A stretch of 64,000 nt of DNA. Source: Streptomyces sp. CB01635. Its GTDB lineage: Bacteria > Actinomycetota > Actinomycetes > Streptomycetales > Streptomycetaceae. Shown piece by piece: positions 50,888 to 59,740 of the stretch. Below the pieces are notes generated by a model. That model was not told the DNA's origin, made no database searches, and worked only from the letters and a program-made list of their open reading frames with translations. The DNA is taken from assembly GCF_002803065.1 (NCBI RefSeq), contig NZ_NNBL01000020.1:1-64000 (forward strand). The letters are read 5' to 3'. Both the position numbers and the translations under genes were made by a program. Within the stretch, counting starts at the first letter, position 1. Every line of letters starts with the position of its first letter.

Positions 50888-52989
50888 GTCTGACCAAGGA
50901 AACCTCCGGGACGGAGATCCCGGCGCCTGAGGCGGAGCCGCTGCTCCGAGTCGACGGGCTGCGTACCGAGTTCCGGGTGCCCGGCGGCCAGGTCACCGCC
51001 GTCAACGACGTCAGCTTCGAGGTCCGGCCCGGGCAGGTGCTCGGCATCGTCGGCGAGTCCGGCTCCGGCAAGTCCGTCACCGCCCGTTCGGTGATGCGGA
51101 TGCTGCGCGCGCCCGGTGAAGTCACCGCGGGCAGCGTCACCTACGGCGGCACCGACCTGCTCGCCCTTCCCGAGCGTGAGATGCGCACGTGGCGCGGCAG
51201 CAAGGCCGCCATGGTCTTCCAGGACCCGCAGGCCGCCCTCAACCCGACGATGCGGGTGGGCGAGCAGATCGTCGAGGCGATGACCGCGCACGGGCGCGGG
51301 CGTACGCAGGCCCGGCAGCGGGCGCGCGAACTCCTCGAGGCCGTCGGCATCCCGGACGTCGACACCAAGATCGACCACTATCCGCACCAGTTCTCCGGCG
51401 GGATGCGACAGCGCGTCGTCATCGCCATCGCGCTCGCCAACGACCCCGCCCTCCTCATCGCCGACGAACCCACCACCGCCCTCGATGTCACGATCCAGGC
51501 GCAGATCCTCGGTCTTCTCGACCGGCTCCGCCGCGAACTCGGCATCGCCGTCGCGATCATCACCCACGACATGGGTGTCGTCGCCGAACTCTGCACGGAC
51601 GTGGTGGTCATGTACGCGGGCCGCACGGTCGAGAAGGGCAGCGTGGCGGAGGTCTTCGCCCGGCCGCGCCACCCCTACACGGCCGCCCTGCTGCGCGCGA
51701 TGCCGCGGATCGACGACGTCCGCAGCGGACGCCCGCTCGCCGCCATCCCCGGCGCCCCACCGGACCCGGCCGGGCTGCCGGCCGGCTGCGCCTTCGCGGA
51801 GCGGTGCGCGGTCGCGGAGTCGCGCTGCCACAGCGAACAGCCAGTGCTGCTGACGTCTCCCGGCGGCGGGCCGCGGCACCTGGCGGCCTGCTTCGTCGCC
51901 GAGCGCGGAGGTGAGATCACGGCACCCGAGGAAGGCACGGGGCATGTACGCAAGGCCGAACAGACCGCCACCAAAGCCCTGTTGGAGGTCCGGGACCTTC
52001 GGGTTGACGTCGGGTCGCGGCGGCGCGGGCTTTTCGGGCGGGAACCGGCCGTGTACGCGGTCGACTCCGTCAGCCTCACCGTCGAGTCCGGGCGGACGCT
52101 CGGTCTGGTGGGGGAGAGCGGCTGTGGCAAGTCGACGCTGTCGCGCGCGCTCGTCGGGATCAACAAGATCGCGGGCGGGACGGTCGAGGTCGAGGGCCAG
52201 GACGTGACCGCCATGGAGGAGCCGGAGCGCGAACGGGTCCGCTCGCATGTGCAGTACCTCTTCCAGGACCCCTACGCCTCCCTCAACCCGCGCCGCACCA
52301 TCCGCCAGTCGCTCGCCGAGGCGCTCGCGCTCAGCGGCGTGCGGGGGGCGGAACAGGAGACGCGAGCCCGCGAGCTGATGCGTCAAGTCGGCTTGCGCGA
52401 CGACCACTTGGACCGCTACCCGCACGCCTTCTCCGGCGGCCAGCGGCAGCGCATCGGTATCGCGCGGGCGCTCGCCCGGCAGCCGCACGTCCTGATCCTG
52501 GACGAACCCGTCTCCGCGCTCGACGTCTCCGTCCAGGCACAGATCATCAACCTGCTCGAGGAGATCCAGGACGAACTCGGCGTCGGCTACCTTTTCATCG
52601 CCCACGACCTCTCCGTCGTCCGCCACCTCAGCGACACCGTCGCCGTGATGTACCTCGGCCGGATCGTCGAAGACGGGCCCGCCGAGGCCGTGTACGCGAA
52701 CCCGCAGCATCCGTACACGGCCGCGCTTCTTTCCGCCTCCCCCTCGCCCGTGCCGGGGGAGAGGGAGGGCGAGAGCGGCCGGGAGCGGATCGTGCTCGGC
52801 GGTGACCTGCCGAGCCCGGCCGCGCCACCGTCCGGCTGCCGCTTCCGCACCCGCTGCCCCATCGGCCCGCTGGTCAACAGGGAGCGGACGGTGTGCAAGG
52901 AGAAGGACCCCCAGCTCACCGCTGCCGGGGACGGACAGCGGGCGGCCTGCCACTTCCCCGGCGAACTCGCCGCAACCACAAGCCGATAG
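50884..52989 (+). CDS. Fused ABC transporter ATPase (DppD-DppF)
   Basis: A 701-residue protein joining both nucleotide-binding domains of a peptide-type importer. Domain 1 has Walker A GESGSGKS near residue 57 and the signature FSGGMRQRVVIA. Domain 2 has Walker A GESGCGKS near residue 410 and the signature FSGGQRQRIGIA. Walker B/D-loop segments are LLIADEPTTALDV and LILDEPVSALDV. Each half ends in the oligopeptide-transporter C-terminal Cys motif (RCAVAESRCH and RTRCPIGPLVNRERTVC) that may hold an Fe-S cluster. Both halves look active. Confidence 0.94.
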   Translation: MSLTKETSGTEIPAPEAEPLLRVDGLRTEFRVPGGQVTAVNDVSFEVRPGQVLGIVGESGSGKSVTARSVMRMLRAPGEVTAGSVTYGGTDLLALPEREMRTWRGSKAAMVFQDPQAALNPTMRVGEQIVEAMTAHGRGRTQARQRARELLEAVGIPDVDTKIDHYPHQFSGGMRQRVVIAIALANDPALLIADEPTTALDVTIQAQILGLLDRLRRELGIAVAIITHDMGVVAELCTDVVVMYAGRTVEKGSVAEVFARPRHPYTAALLRAMPRIDDVRSGRPLAAIPGAPPDPAGLPAGCAFAERCAVAESRCHSEQPVLLTSPGGGPRHLAACFVAERGGEITAPEEGTGHVRKAEQTATKALLEVRDLRVDVGSRRRGLFGREPAVYAVDSVSLTVESGRTLGLVGESGCGKSTLSRALVGINKIAGGTVEVEGQDVTAMEEPERERVRSHVQYLFQDPYASLNPRRTIRQSLAEALALSGVRGAEQETRARELMRQVGLRDDHLDRYPHAFSGGQRQRIGIARALARQPHVLILDEPVSALDVSVQAQIINLLEEIQDELGVGYLFIAHDLSVVRHLSDTVAVMYLGRIVEDGPAEAVYANPQHPYTAALLSASPSPVPGEREGESGRERIVLGGDLPSPAAPPSGCRFRTRCPIGPLVNRERTVCKEKDPQLTAAGDGQRAACHFPGELAATTSR

Positions 52990-53018
52990 CCCCCTCCCAG
53001 GATTCCGAGGTAACACAC

Positions 53019-53915
53019 GTGACGTCCCGTATGACCCTGGCCCTCAACCCCATCCAGTGGTGGGCCACCGACGACGGCTGGCTCGACCCCGGCCTCGCCC
53101 CGCAGCCGGCCGAACTCCTCGCTCTGGTGAAGAAGGCGGGCTTCGACGCCGTCATGGCCGCCGTCCCGGCCGGGCACACCGTCGCCGCCTACGCGGCACT
53201 CCTTGACAACGCCGGGCTGCGGCCCGCCCCCGGCTACTTCGTCTGCCGCTCGCAGGGCGACCCCGCCGACGCCCCGGCCGTGATCGAGGCCGCCGCCGCT
53301 GCCGCCCGCGACCACGCCGAACTCGGCCTCACCGACATCGGACTCGGCCTGCCGATGATCAAAGGCGGCCCGCGCATCCTGCGGCCCGCTCAGGGCACCG
53401 AGCCGGACGCCGACCGGGTGGCCGCCCTCACCGACCTGCTCGGCAGGCTCGCCGAGGCGATGCGGGCCGAGGGCGTTCGCCCGGCCCTGCACCCGCACGT
53501 CGGCACCTGGATCGAGACGGAGGCCGAGACCCGGGCCGTCCTCGACGCGATCCCCGCGGAGCAGTTGGGCTTCCTCCCGGACACCGGGCACCTGTCCTGG
53601 GCGGGCGCGGACGTCACGGGACTCGTCGCCGATTACGGCAGTCGCATCCCGTTCCTGCACGTCAAGGACGCACGGATGGCAGTCGCCGAGCAGGGGCGGG
53701 CCGCCGGGCAGGACTATCAGCGGACGGTCGTCGACGGCCTGTGGACCGAACCCGGCCGCGGCGACCTCGACCTCATCGGCATCGTCGCCGCCCTGCCCGA
53801 CCACTTCGCCGGCTGCCTCATGGTCGAGGTCGACCGGCCCGCCCTCACCGACCCGTACGAGAGCGCGGTCGCGTCGGCGCGGTGGATGCGGTCCGCCTTC
53901 GCGCTGGACGGCTGA
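53019..53915 (+). CDS. TIM-barrel sugar isomerase/epimerase-like protein (second)
   Basis: A 298-residue AP-endonuclease-2-like TIM barrel. Likely metal and catalytic residues are ALHPHVGTWIET (His/Glu), LPDTGHLSW (Asp and His), FLHVKDAR (His, Lys) and CLMVEVDRP (Glu). This resembles inosose dehydratases (IolE-like). It differs clearly from the TIM barrel at 46456-47376. GTG 53019 is preferred because GAGG lies eight bases before it; ATG 53031 is possible. It sits between the ABC ATPase and the GMC oxidase. Confidence 0.9.
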   Translation: MTSRMTLALNPIQWWATDDGWLDPGLAPQPAELLALVKKAGFDAVMAAVPAGHTVAAYAALLDNAGLRPAPGYFVCRSQGDPADAPAVIEAAAAAARDHAELGLTDIGLGLPMIKGGPRILRPAQGTEPDADRVAALTDLLGRLAEAMRAEGVRPALHPHVGTWIETEAETRAVLDAIPAEQLGFLPDTGHLSWAGADVTGLVADYGSRIPFLHVKDARMAVAEQGRAAGQDYQRTVVDGLWTEPGRGDLDLIGIVAALPDHFAGCLMVEVDRPALTDPYESAVASARWMRSAFALDG

Positions 53916-53966
53916 GACACCGCTTTGCGCACTGCGAGACATCACACCCATCCAGAGGAGCCCCAC

Positions 53967-55493
53967 GTGCCCGCCGACAGCCGCCCCGACCTGCTCATCG
54001 TCGGCAGCGGGATCATGGGGGCGGGCGTCGCCCGCCTCGTCCGCGACGCCCTGCCCACCGCCCGCATCCTGATGCTTGACTCGGGCCCGGTACTCGGCCC
54101 GGTCCCCGGCCAGCACCTGCACGACATGCCGGACGGTGAGCTGCGTCTGCGCCACCAGGAGCGGATCGCCTCCGGCGTCCAGGGCATGTACGTCGGTGCC
54201 GAGAACGTCGCCGACGACGCGGGCGTCGGCGTGGCCGACCGCGAGCCCGGCATGTACCGGCTCGCCGGCGTCGGCGAGGACGCCGATGCCCTGCCCGCCG
54301 CCGCCCTCGCCTGGAACACCGGCGGCATGAGCGTCCACTGGACCGCCGCGACCCCCGCCGCCTGGGGCAGCGAGATCCCGGACTTCATCGACCCGGACGC
54401 CTGGCAGCGCGATATCAACGAGGCGTCCCGCTTCCTTCACGTCAACACCGACCCCATAGGCCCGTCCCCGCTGCGCACCGCGCTGATGGGCGCCCTCAAT
54501 GAGGTGTTCGGGCCGCACGCGGAGCCCGGCCGCCAGGTACAGGCGCTGCCCATGGCTGTCAACGAGGACGGCGAGGGCGCCCTGGTGCGCACCGGCCCCA
54601 ACCGGGTCTTCCCGGCCATCGCCGGCGGCGACCCGCACTTCGAGCTGCGCACCGGCGCCCAGGTCATGCGCCTCCTGCACAAGGGGGGCACGGTAGGGGG
54701 CGCCGTCGTCCGAGAGATCGCCACCGGCCGCGAGTACACCGTCACCGCTGCCGCGACCGTCGTGTGCGCCGATGTCTTTCGTACCCCGCAGTTGCTCTTC
54801 GCCTCTGGCATCCGCCCGCGGGCCCTCGGCCGCCACCTCAACGAGCACATCTTCCAGACCGGCCGCGTTCACGTGGACCCGGACGCCGTGGGCCTGGACG
54901 GCGCGAAGCTCGCCGGTGCGACGCTCAGGGATGGGAGCGAGTGGCGGCACGCCTCGTACTGGCTCCCGCACAGCGGCAAGGCCCAGCCGTTCAACGGCCA
55001 GTTCAGCGGTACGGCGCGGGTCGACGGCGACGGCCGGATCGCCGAGTTCTCCGCGGGGATCGCGCTCTACGTCCCCACCGAGATCCAGGAGACGAACCGG
55101 GTCGAGTTCTCCGACACCGAGCTCGACGCCCTCGGCATGCCCAAGATGCACGTCGTCTTCGACTACACCGACGAGGACCGCCGCCTCCTTGACGAGGCCC
55201 GCGCCGCCCAACTCCGCGCGGGCCGCCGCCTCGGCCGATTCGACCCCGCGACCGACAGCGAGACCCTCCCGCCCGGCACCTCGCTCCACATGACCGGCAC
55301 CGTCCGCATGGGCCCCGCCGACGACGGGACCAGCGTCTGCGACCCTCAGACCCGCGTCTGGGACTTCGACAACCTGTACCTGGCCGGCTGCGGCGTCGTC
55401 CCGACCGCCCTGGTCTGCAACTCCACCCTCACCGGCGCGGTGACTGCGGTACGCGCGGCCAGGTCGGTGATCGGCAGGCTCAGCGCGGGCTGA
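53967..55493 (+). CDS. GMC oxidoreductase of the pyranose-oxidase type
   Basis: A 508-residue FAD enzyme. The dinucleotide-binding motif GSGIMGAGVAR is at the N-terminus. The segment GGMSVHWTAATP near residue 122 matches the pyranose 2-oxidase stretch (G-G-M-S-T-H-W-T) where His is covalently bound to FAD. The C-terminal catalytic pair is suggested by SLHMTGTVRMG (His) and VCNSTLTGAV (Asn). Such enzymes oxidise C2 or C3 of pyranoses and glycosides, with oxygen or another acceptor. AGAGGAG precedes the GTG start. Last gene of the ROK operon, ending at a strong hairpin. Confidence 0.9.
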   Translation: MPADSRPDLLIVGSGIMGAGVARLVRDALPTARILMLDSGPVLGPVPGQHLHDMPDGELRLRHQERIASGVQGMYVGAENVADDAGVGVADREPGMYRLAGVGEDADALPAAALAWNTGGMSVHWTAATPAAWGSEIPDFIDPDAWQRDINEASRFLHVNTDPIGPSPLRTALMGALNEVFGPHAEPGRQVQALPMAVNEDGEGALVRTGPNRVFPAIAGGDPHFELRTGAQVMRLLHKGGTVGGAVVREIATGREYTVTAAATVVCADVFRTPQLLFASGIRPRALGRHLNEHIFQTGRVHVDPDAVGLDGAKLAGATLRDGSEWRHASYWLPHSGKAQPFNGQFSGTARVDGDGRIAEFSAGIALYVPTEIQETNRVEFSDTELDALGMPKMHVVFDYTDEDRRLLDEARAAQLRAGRRLGRFDPATDSETLPPGTSLHMTGTVRMGPADDGTSVCDPQTRVWDFDNLYLAGCGVVPTALVCNSTLTGAVTAVRAARSVIGRLSAG

Positions 55494-55500
55494 GGATGCG

Positions 55501-55540
55501 GCGACGCCGCCCCACCGGAAGTCCGGTGGGGCGCCGTCGC
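55501..55540. terminator. Bidirectional hairpin between convergent operons
   Basis: GCGACGCCGCCCCACCGGA pairs with TCCGGTGGGGCGCCGTCGC (one mismatch) around a two-base loop, between the GMC stop and the alpha/beta hydrolase stop. Confidence 0.85.
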
Positions 55541-55550
55541 AGGGTGGAAC

Positions 55551-56360
55551 TCAGTCCCGGCCCGCCCACTCCAGGACCACCTCGGCGAACTCGTGCGGCA
55601 CCTGCTCCGGCGCCGCGACATGCCCGTCCGACAGGACCCGGGTCGCGCAGCCGAGGGCAGCGGCGAACTTCTCCAGCGACGGCAGCGAGTAGTGGTCACC
55701 GGGCGCGCAGACGGCCAGCGTGCGGGCCGTGATGTGCGCGAGGCGCTCCTCCATCGCGTAGCGGCGTACCGCCTCGTGGCCCTCCTCGACACGGTCGAGC
55801 ACGGCGAGGGCGTCAGCCACGTAGCGGTTCAGGTGCGCCTCCTCGCCGGCGCGGTAGAAGGCGCGCCGCCGCTCCCACAGCCCTTGCAGGTGTGAGCCGT
55901 CCGGCGCGGGGTCGACATGGTCGATGCGCTGCCGCACGGCCGCCGTCCGCCGCTTCTCGTCGTCGACGAACGGTGTCGCGGACAGCAGCAGGCTCGCCAC
56001 CCGGTCCCGCAGCCGCGCCGCCAGCTCGACGGCGATCAGACCTCCGGTGTGGTGCCCGACGAGATGGACCCGCTGCAGGCCCAGCTCGTCGATCAGCGCG
56101 CCCGCCGCGTCGGCGAACCGCTCGATGGAATGCGGCAGTTCGGGCTTGGCGGAGGCGCCGAAGCCGAGTGTGTCCATCGCGATCGCCCGATGCCGGGCAC
56201 CGACCAGGGGCAGCACGTCGAGGTACTCGGTCCACGAGCGTGGCGTCTGATGGAGCAGCAGCACGGGCGTACCCTCGCCCACCTCCACATAGTGCAACTG
56301 GCCGAAGGGGCTGGGTACATAGCCCTTGCGCAGGGTGTTTGCCATTTGGCGCTCGCTCAT
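55551..56360 (-). CDS. Alpha/beta hydrolase with His at the nucleophile position
   Basis: A 269-residue alpha/beta hydrolase. The oxyanion segment is LLLHQTPRSWTEY, the acid is in CAPGDHYSLPS and the His is in SDGHVAAPE. The nucleophile elbow reads LVGHHTGG near residue 101, so the GxSxG Ser is His (G-H-H-T-G). A classical serine mechanism therefore looks impossible, although such elbows occur in some actinobacterial relatives. It lies 28 bases after the luciferase-like gene, last in the operon. A meta-cleavage-product hydrolase role is tempting by context but not supported by the nucleophile. Start ATG 56360 or ATG 56345. Confidence 0.88.
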   Translation of the reverse strand: MSERQMANTLRKGYVPSPFGQLHYVEVGEGTPVLLLHQTPRSWTEYLDVLPLVGARHRAIAMDTLGFGASAKPELPHSIERFADAAGALIDELGLQRVHLVGHHTGGLIAVELAARLRDRVASLLLSATPFVDDEKRRTAAVRQRIDHVDPAPDGSHLQGLWERRRAFYRAGEEAHLNRYVADALAVLDRVEEGHEAVRRYAMEERLAHITARTLAVCAPGDHYSLPSLEKFAAALGCATRVLSDGHVAAPEQVPHEFAEVVLEWAGRD

Positions 56361-56388
56361 CCGGTGCTCGCTCTCGTTGCGTTACGAG

Positions 56389-57441
56389 TTACAGGGCCGG
56401 CAGCACCGAGGCGCCGACGGTTTCGATCAGTTCGGTCGGTGGGTCGTACGAGCCGACGTGCTGCAGGAACACCCCGCTGACGCCGTCGGCGCACAGGGCC
56501 CGCAGCCTGCCCGCGATCTGCTCCGCGGTGCCGACGAGGCAGAACTCCTCGGCGAACCGCAGCGCCGCCTCGTCACCGACCCACTCAGACGTGATCTTCA
56601 CGGCGGCGTCCCAGTCCTCCGCGTGCACCAGATCCGGGTACACGCCCGCGTTGATGTCGGGGACGTCCGGTACGTCGACGTGGATGCCGGCGAGGGCGAG
56701 GAAAGGCGCTCCGCCGTTGTGCGCGATCGAGGCGCAGATGGGCTTGAGGCGGCGGGCCGCCGCCTCGATGTCGTCGGTCACCGCGCAGTACGCCGAGACG
56801 GTCAGCGGCAGTGCGGCCGCGTCCCGTCCGGCGGCCTCCGCGCCCTCCCGGACCCGAGCGGTGGCGCCCGCCAGGGTGCGCGTCGAGACACCGCTCAACA
56901 GGACGACTCCGTCGGCGACTTCACCCGCGAGCCGCAGATTCCGCGGCCCGCTCGCGGCGAGGTGCAGCGGCACGTCGGGCCGGGGGTCGCGCAGCCGGGA
57001 CCGTACGGTTCCGGCCGGTCCCTCGAAGTCCCAGTCGGCTCCGTCAAGCAGGGCCCGCAGCTGGGCGATCCCCGCACGCATCGCGGAGTTGGTGCTCTGC
57101 TTCAGCCCGACAGGGCCGACCGAGCTGTTGCCCACGCCGAGCCCGAGCGTGAACCGCCCCGGCGCCAGCTCGGCCACGCTCCGGGCGGCGGAGGCGACGA
57201 CGGCCGGGTGCCGGGTCACCAGGTTCGTCACGGCCGTGCCGAGGCCGATCCGTTCGGTGCCGAGGGCGGCGGCGGTGAGCGTGGTGAACACATCCCGCCA
57301 CAGCAACTGCGAGTCCGGGAACCAGGCGTCACTGAACCCGAGCTCCTCGGCCCGCCGTACCGTCTCGACGATGCGGTCGGCGCGCTCGCACGGCGGGATA
57401 CGGATCCCGACCCGCAGCGGCGGCTGCTCCGCGCCGCTCAT
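56389..57441 (-). CDS. LLM-class flavin-dependent oxidoreductase
   Basis: A 350-residue bacterial luciferase-like TIM barrel. Typical blocks are RAEELGFSDAWFPDSQLLW, LGTAVTNLVTRHPAVVASAA and GRFTLGLGVGNSSVG. Related enzymes use F420 or FMNH2. Start ATG overlaps the ferredoxin stop (ATGA). In an aromatic cluster it could be a monooxygenase, or an F420-dependent reductase. Confidence 0.9.
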   Translation of the reverse strand: MSGAEQPPLRVGIRIPPCERADRIVETVRRAEELGFSDAWFPDSQLLWRDVFTTLTAAALGTERIGLGTAVTNLVTRHPAVVASAARSVAELAPGRFTLGLGVGNSSVGPVGLKQSTNSAMRAGIAQLRALLDGADWDFEGPAGTVRSRLRDPRPDVPLHLAASGPRNLRLAGEVADGVVLLSGVSTRTLAGATARVREGAEAAGRDAAALPLTVSAYCAVTDDIEAAARRLKPICASIAHNGGAPFLALAGIHVDVPDVPDINAGVYPDLVHAEDWDAAVKITSEWVGDEAALRFAEEFCLVGTAEQIAGRLRALCADGVSGVFLQHVGSYDPPTELIETVGASVLPAL

Positions 57442-57758
57442 CGCCCGCTCACCAGCGCCGTGTCGACGCCGACCGGGCCCAGACCCGTGGCCCCGCCCGG
57501 GGTGCCGAGCGGTGTCTCGCGGCCCGGCAGCGGTTCGTCGAAGAAGCGGCGGTTGTCGGCGCGGAAGTCGGGGTCGGCCTTGCGGTCGACGGTGATCGCC
57601 TGCTCGGGGCAGGCCACTTCGCAGGCCCCGCAGTCGATGCACTCCGCCGGGTTGATGTAGAGCTTGCGCTCGCCCTCGTAGATGCAGTCGACCGGGCACT
57701 CCTCCATGCAGGACCGGTCCATGATGTCGACGCAGGACGCGCCGATGACGTACGCCAT
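57438..57758 (-). CDS. fdxA: Seven-iron ferredoxin
   Basis: A 106-residue ferredoxin of the actinobacterial 3Fe-4S/4Fe-4S type. It shows CVDIMDRSCMEECPVDCIYEG for the first cluster and CIDCGACEVACPE for the second. It lies five bases after the reductase stop, so it is the reductase's electron acceptor. The probable clients are a P450 or the upstream Rieske oxygenase. A long overlapping upstream frame is a shadow. Confidence 0.93.
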   Translation of the reverse strand: MAYVIGASCVDIMDRSCMEECPVDCIYEGERKLYINPAECIDCGACEVACPEQAITVDRKADPDFRADNRRFFDEPLPGRETPLGTPGGATGLGPVGVDTALVSGR

Positions 57759-57763
57759 GACTC

Positions 57764-58765
57764 TCAGTGCTCCTTCTCGGTGGAGTGCCCGGGGAACAGG
57801 GCGGCCTCCGGGTCGATGACGGTGGCCGCGTTGTTGACCGCGGTGGCGGCCTCGCCGAAGCCGACCGAGATGAGACGGACCTTGCCGGGGTAGTCCGTGA
57901 TGTCGCCCGCGGCGAACACCCGGGGCAGGTTCGTCGCCATCCGCGTGTCGACGGTGATCCGCCGGGCCGCCAGATCCAGGCCCCAGTGCTGCAGTGGCCC
58001 GAGATCGGCGAGGAAGCCGAGCGCCGCGACGACCGTGTCGGCCGGGACGAGCCGGGTCTCCTTCGTCGTACGGTGACGAACTTCCGCCTCTTGCAGGCGA
58101 GTCGACCCGCGCAGGGCGCTCACCTCGCAATCCGTGATCAGCTCGACGCCGAGCGAGCGGACCTTCTCCACGCTCGCCGCGTGCGCCCGGAAGCGGGCCG
58201 TACGGTGGACCAGGGTGACGGAGCCGGCGAGCGGCGCCAGGGTCGCGGCCCAGTCGAAGGCGCTGTCGCCGCCGCCGACGACCACCACGTCCTTGCCCGT
58301 GTGCGCGGCCGGATCCGGCACGAAGTACTCCAGGCCGCGCCCGAGGAACTCCTCGCCGGCGGGCAGCGGCCGCGGGGTGAACGTGCCCACCCCGCCCGTG
58401 ATCACGACAGCCCCCGCCCGCACCGCCGCCCCCTGGTCACTGCGCACGACGGGGCGGCCGTCCTCGGGGTCGTACGACAACTCGGCGGCTCGGTGGCCGA
58501 GGAGATAGCGGGGCGCGTACGGCTCGGCCTGCGCGACCAGGCCGTCCACCAGGTCGCGGCCGCGCACGGACAGGAACCCGGCGATGTCGAAGATCGGCTT
58601 CTCCGGGTACATCGCGCTGATCTGACCGCCGAGTTGGGGCAGCACGTCCATGACGGTGACGCTCAGGCCGCGGAACCCCGCATAGTACGCGCCGTAGAGG
58701 CCGGCCGGACCGGCGCCGATGATCAGGACGTCGGAGTCGACGATTCCGTCGGGGAGTTGGCTCAT
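57764..58765 (-). CDS. Ferredoxin-NADP reductase, thioredoxin-reductase-like
   Basis: A 333-residue flavoprotein of the two-domain type 2 ferredoxin-NADP+ reductase family. The FAD motif IIGAGPAGLYGAYYAG is at the N-terminus, and the NADPH motif VVVVGGGDSAFDWA is near residue 157. The C-terminal FAD segment is VFAAGDITDYPG. The CxxC pair of thioredoxin reductase is absent, as expected. First gene of the second operon, which supplies electrons to the ferredoxin. Confidence 0.92.
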   Translation of the reverse strand: MSQLPDGIVDSDVLIIGAGPAGLYGAYYAGFRGLSVTVMDVLPQLGGQISAMYPEKPIFDIAGFLSVRGRDLVDGLVAQAEPYAPRYLLGHRAAELSYDPEDGRPVVRSDQGAAVRAGAVVITGGVGTFTPRPLPAGEEFLGRGLEYFVPDPAAHTGKDVVVVGGGDSAFDWAATLAPLAGSVTLVHRTARFRAHAASVEKVRSLGVELITDCEVSALRGSTRLQEAEVRHRTTKETRLVPADTVVAALGFLADLGPLQHWGLDLAARRITVDTRMATNLPRVFAAGDITDYPGKVRLISVGFGEAATAVNNAATVIDPEAALFPGHSTEKEH

Positions 58766-58860
58766 GGTCGCTGAGCGTAGGAACACCGCCCGGGACCGGC
58801 CTACGGAGTTGTTCCGCTGAGCAGGACGCCTGAGCAGGACACTTTGCCCAGCACGGCGAA

Positions 58861-58884
58861 AGGGCCCGCCGGTGGGCGGGCCCT
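58861..58884. terminator. Perfect hairpin after the iclR gene
   Basis: AGGGCCCGCC and GGCGGGCCCT form a perfect 10-bp stem with a GGTG loop between the IclR stop and the reductase start. It splits the catabolic cluster into two transcripts. Confidence 0.8.
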
Positions 58885-58909
58885 GACAACGACGTCGTCG
58901 GCTGTCCGG

Positions 58910-59740
58910 CTACGTGAGCGACCGCCCGATGCCCAGCGCAGCGGTCCGCAGTGCCGCCGCGTGACCTCCCGCGTCCATCCGGTACGTCGGCGCGGTGACG
59001 GACAGCGCGCCGACGAGGCTGCCGGTGCGCTGGGCGAAGACGGGTACCGCGAGACTCGCGTAGCCGAGCCGGATCTCCTCCGTCTCCAGGGCGATTCCCT
59101 CCACCCGGATCCGGTCGAGCTGCGCGCGCAGCCGGCCGGGGGAGACGACCGTGTGCCGGGTGAGCGGCTTGAGTCCGGCGCGTACGACATCGACGAAGAG
59201 CGACGGCGGCGAGTGCGCCAGGATCGCCTTGCCCGTCCCCGTGCAGTACAGCGGGAGCCGGCCCGCCACCCGCGACTCCGCGTTGAGCCCGCGATGCGGA
59301 AAGATCTTGTCCAGGTACACGACGTCCAGGCTGTCGTGGATCGCGAAGTGGATGGTCTCCCGGGTGATCAGGAGCAGATCCTCCATGTACGGCTGCACGG
59401 CCTCGCGCAGGATCCGCTGCCGGTGCACCCGCTGCCCCAACTCGAACAGGCGCAGCCCGAGACGGTAGTCGCAGCCCTCCCGCTCCAACAGACCCCAGGC
59501 GACCAGCTCCTGGGCCAGCCGGTGCACCGTCGCCTTGGCCACGCCCGAGCGGCGCACCAGTTCAGCCAGCGGCAGTGCACCGTCGTCCGCGGTGAACGCC
59601 TCCAGGATCGGACGGACCTTTCCCAGAACGGAGTTCATCGCCTCGGCGGCGGTGTCGGCAGCGAGGTCGGGGCCGGCCGGCCTGGGACCGGGGGCGAGGC
59701 CCCGCGCGGCAGCCGCATGTACCTCCGCCGGGAGACTCAT
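58910..59740 (-). CDS. IclR-family regulator
   Basis: A 276-residue IclR regulator. The winged helix is LPLAELVRRSGVAKATVHRLAQELVAWGLL, and the C-terminal effector domain has LPLYCTGTGKAILA and RLGYASLAVPVFAQR. The N-terminal 50 residues before the HTH are Ala/Pro-rich. The start overlaps the LigB stop (ATGA). It probably controls the Rieske-LigB operon in response to an aromatic acid. Confidence 0.92.
   Translation of the reverse strand: MSLPAEVHAAAARGLAPGPRPAGPDLAADTAAEAMNSVLGKVRPILEAFTADDGALPLAELVRRSGVAKATVHRLAQELVAWGLLEREGCDYRLGLRLFELGQRVHRQRILREAVQPYMEDLLLITRETIHFAIHDSLDVVYLDKIFPHRGLNAESRVAGRLPLYCTGTGKAILAHSPPSLFVDVVRAGLKPLTRHTVVSPGRLRAQLDRIRVEGIALETEEIRLGYASLAVPVFAQRTGSLVGALSVTAPTYRMDAGGHAAALRTAALGIGRSLT

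Noticed and set aside
52587..55289. A 900-residue open frame on the minus strand opposite the ABC ATPase and GMC oxidase
   Set aside because: The opposite strand has clear domains with correct codon-position bias; this frame is the usual GC-rich antisense shadow.
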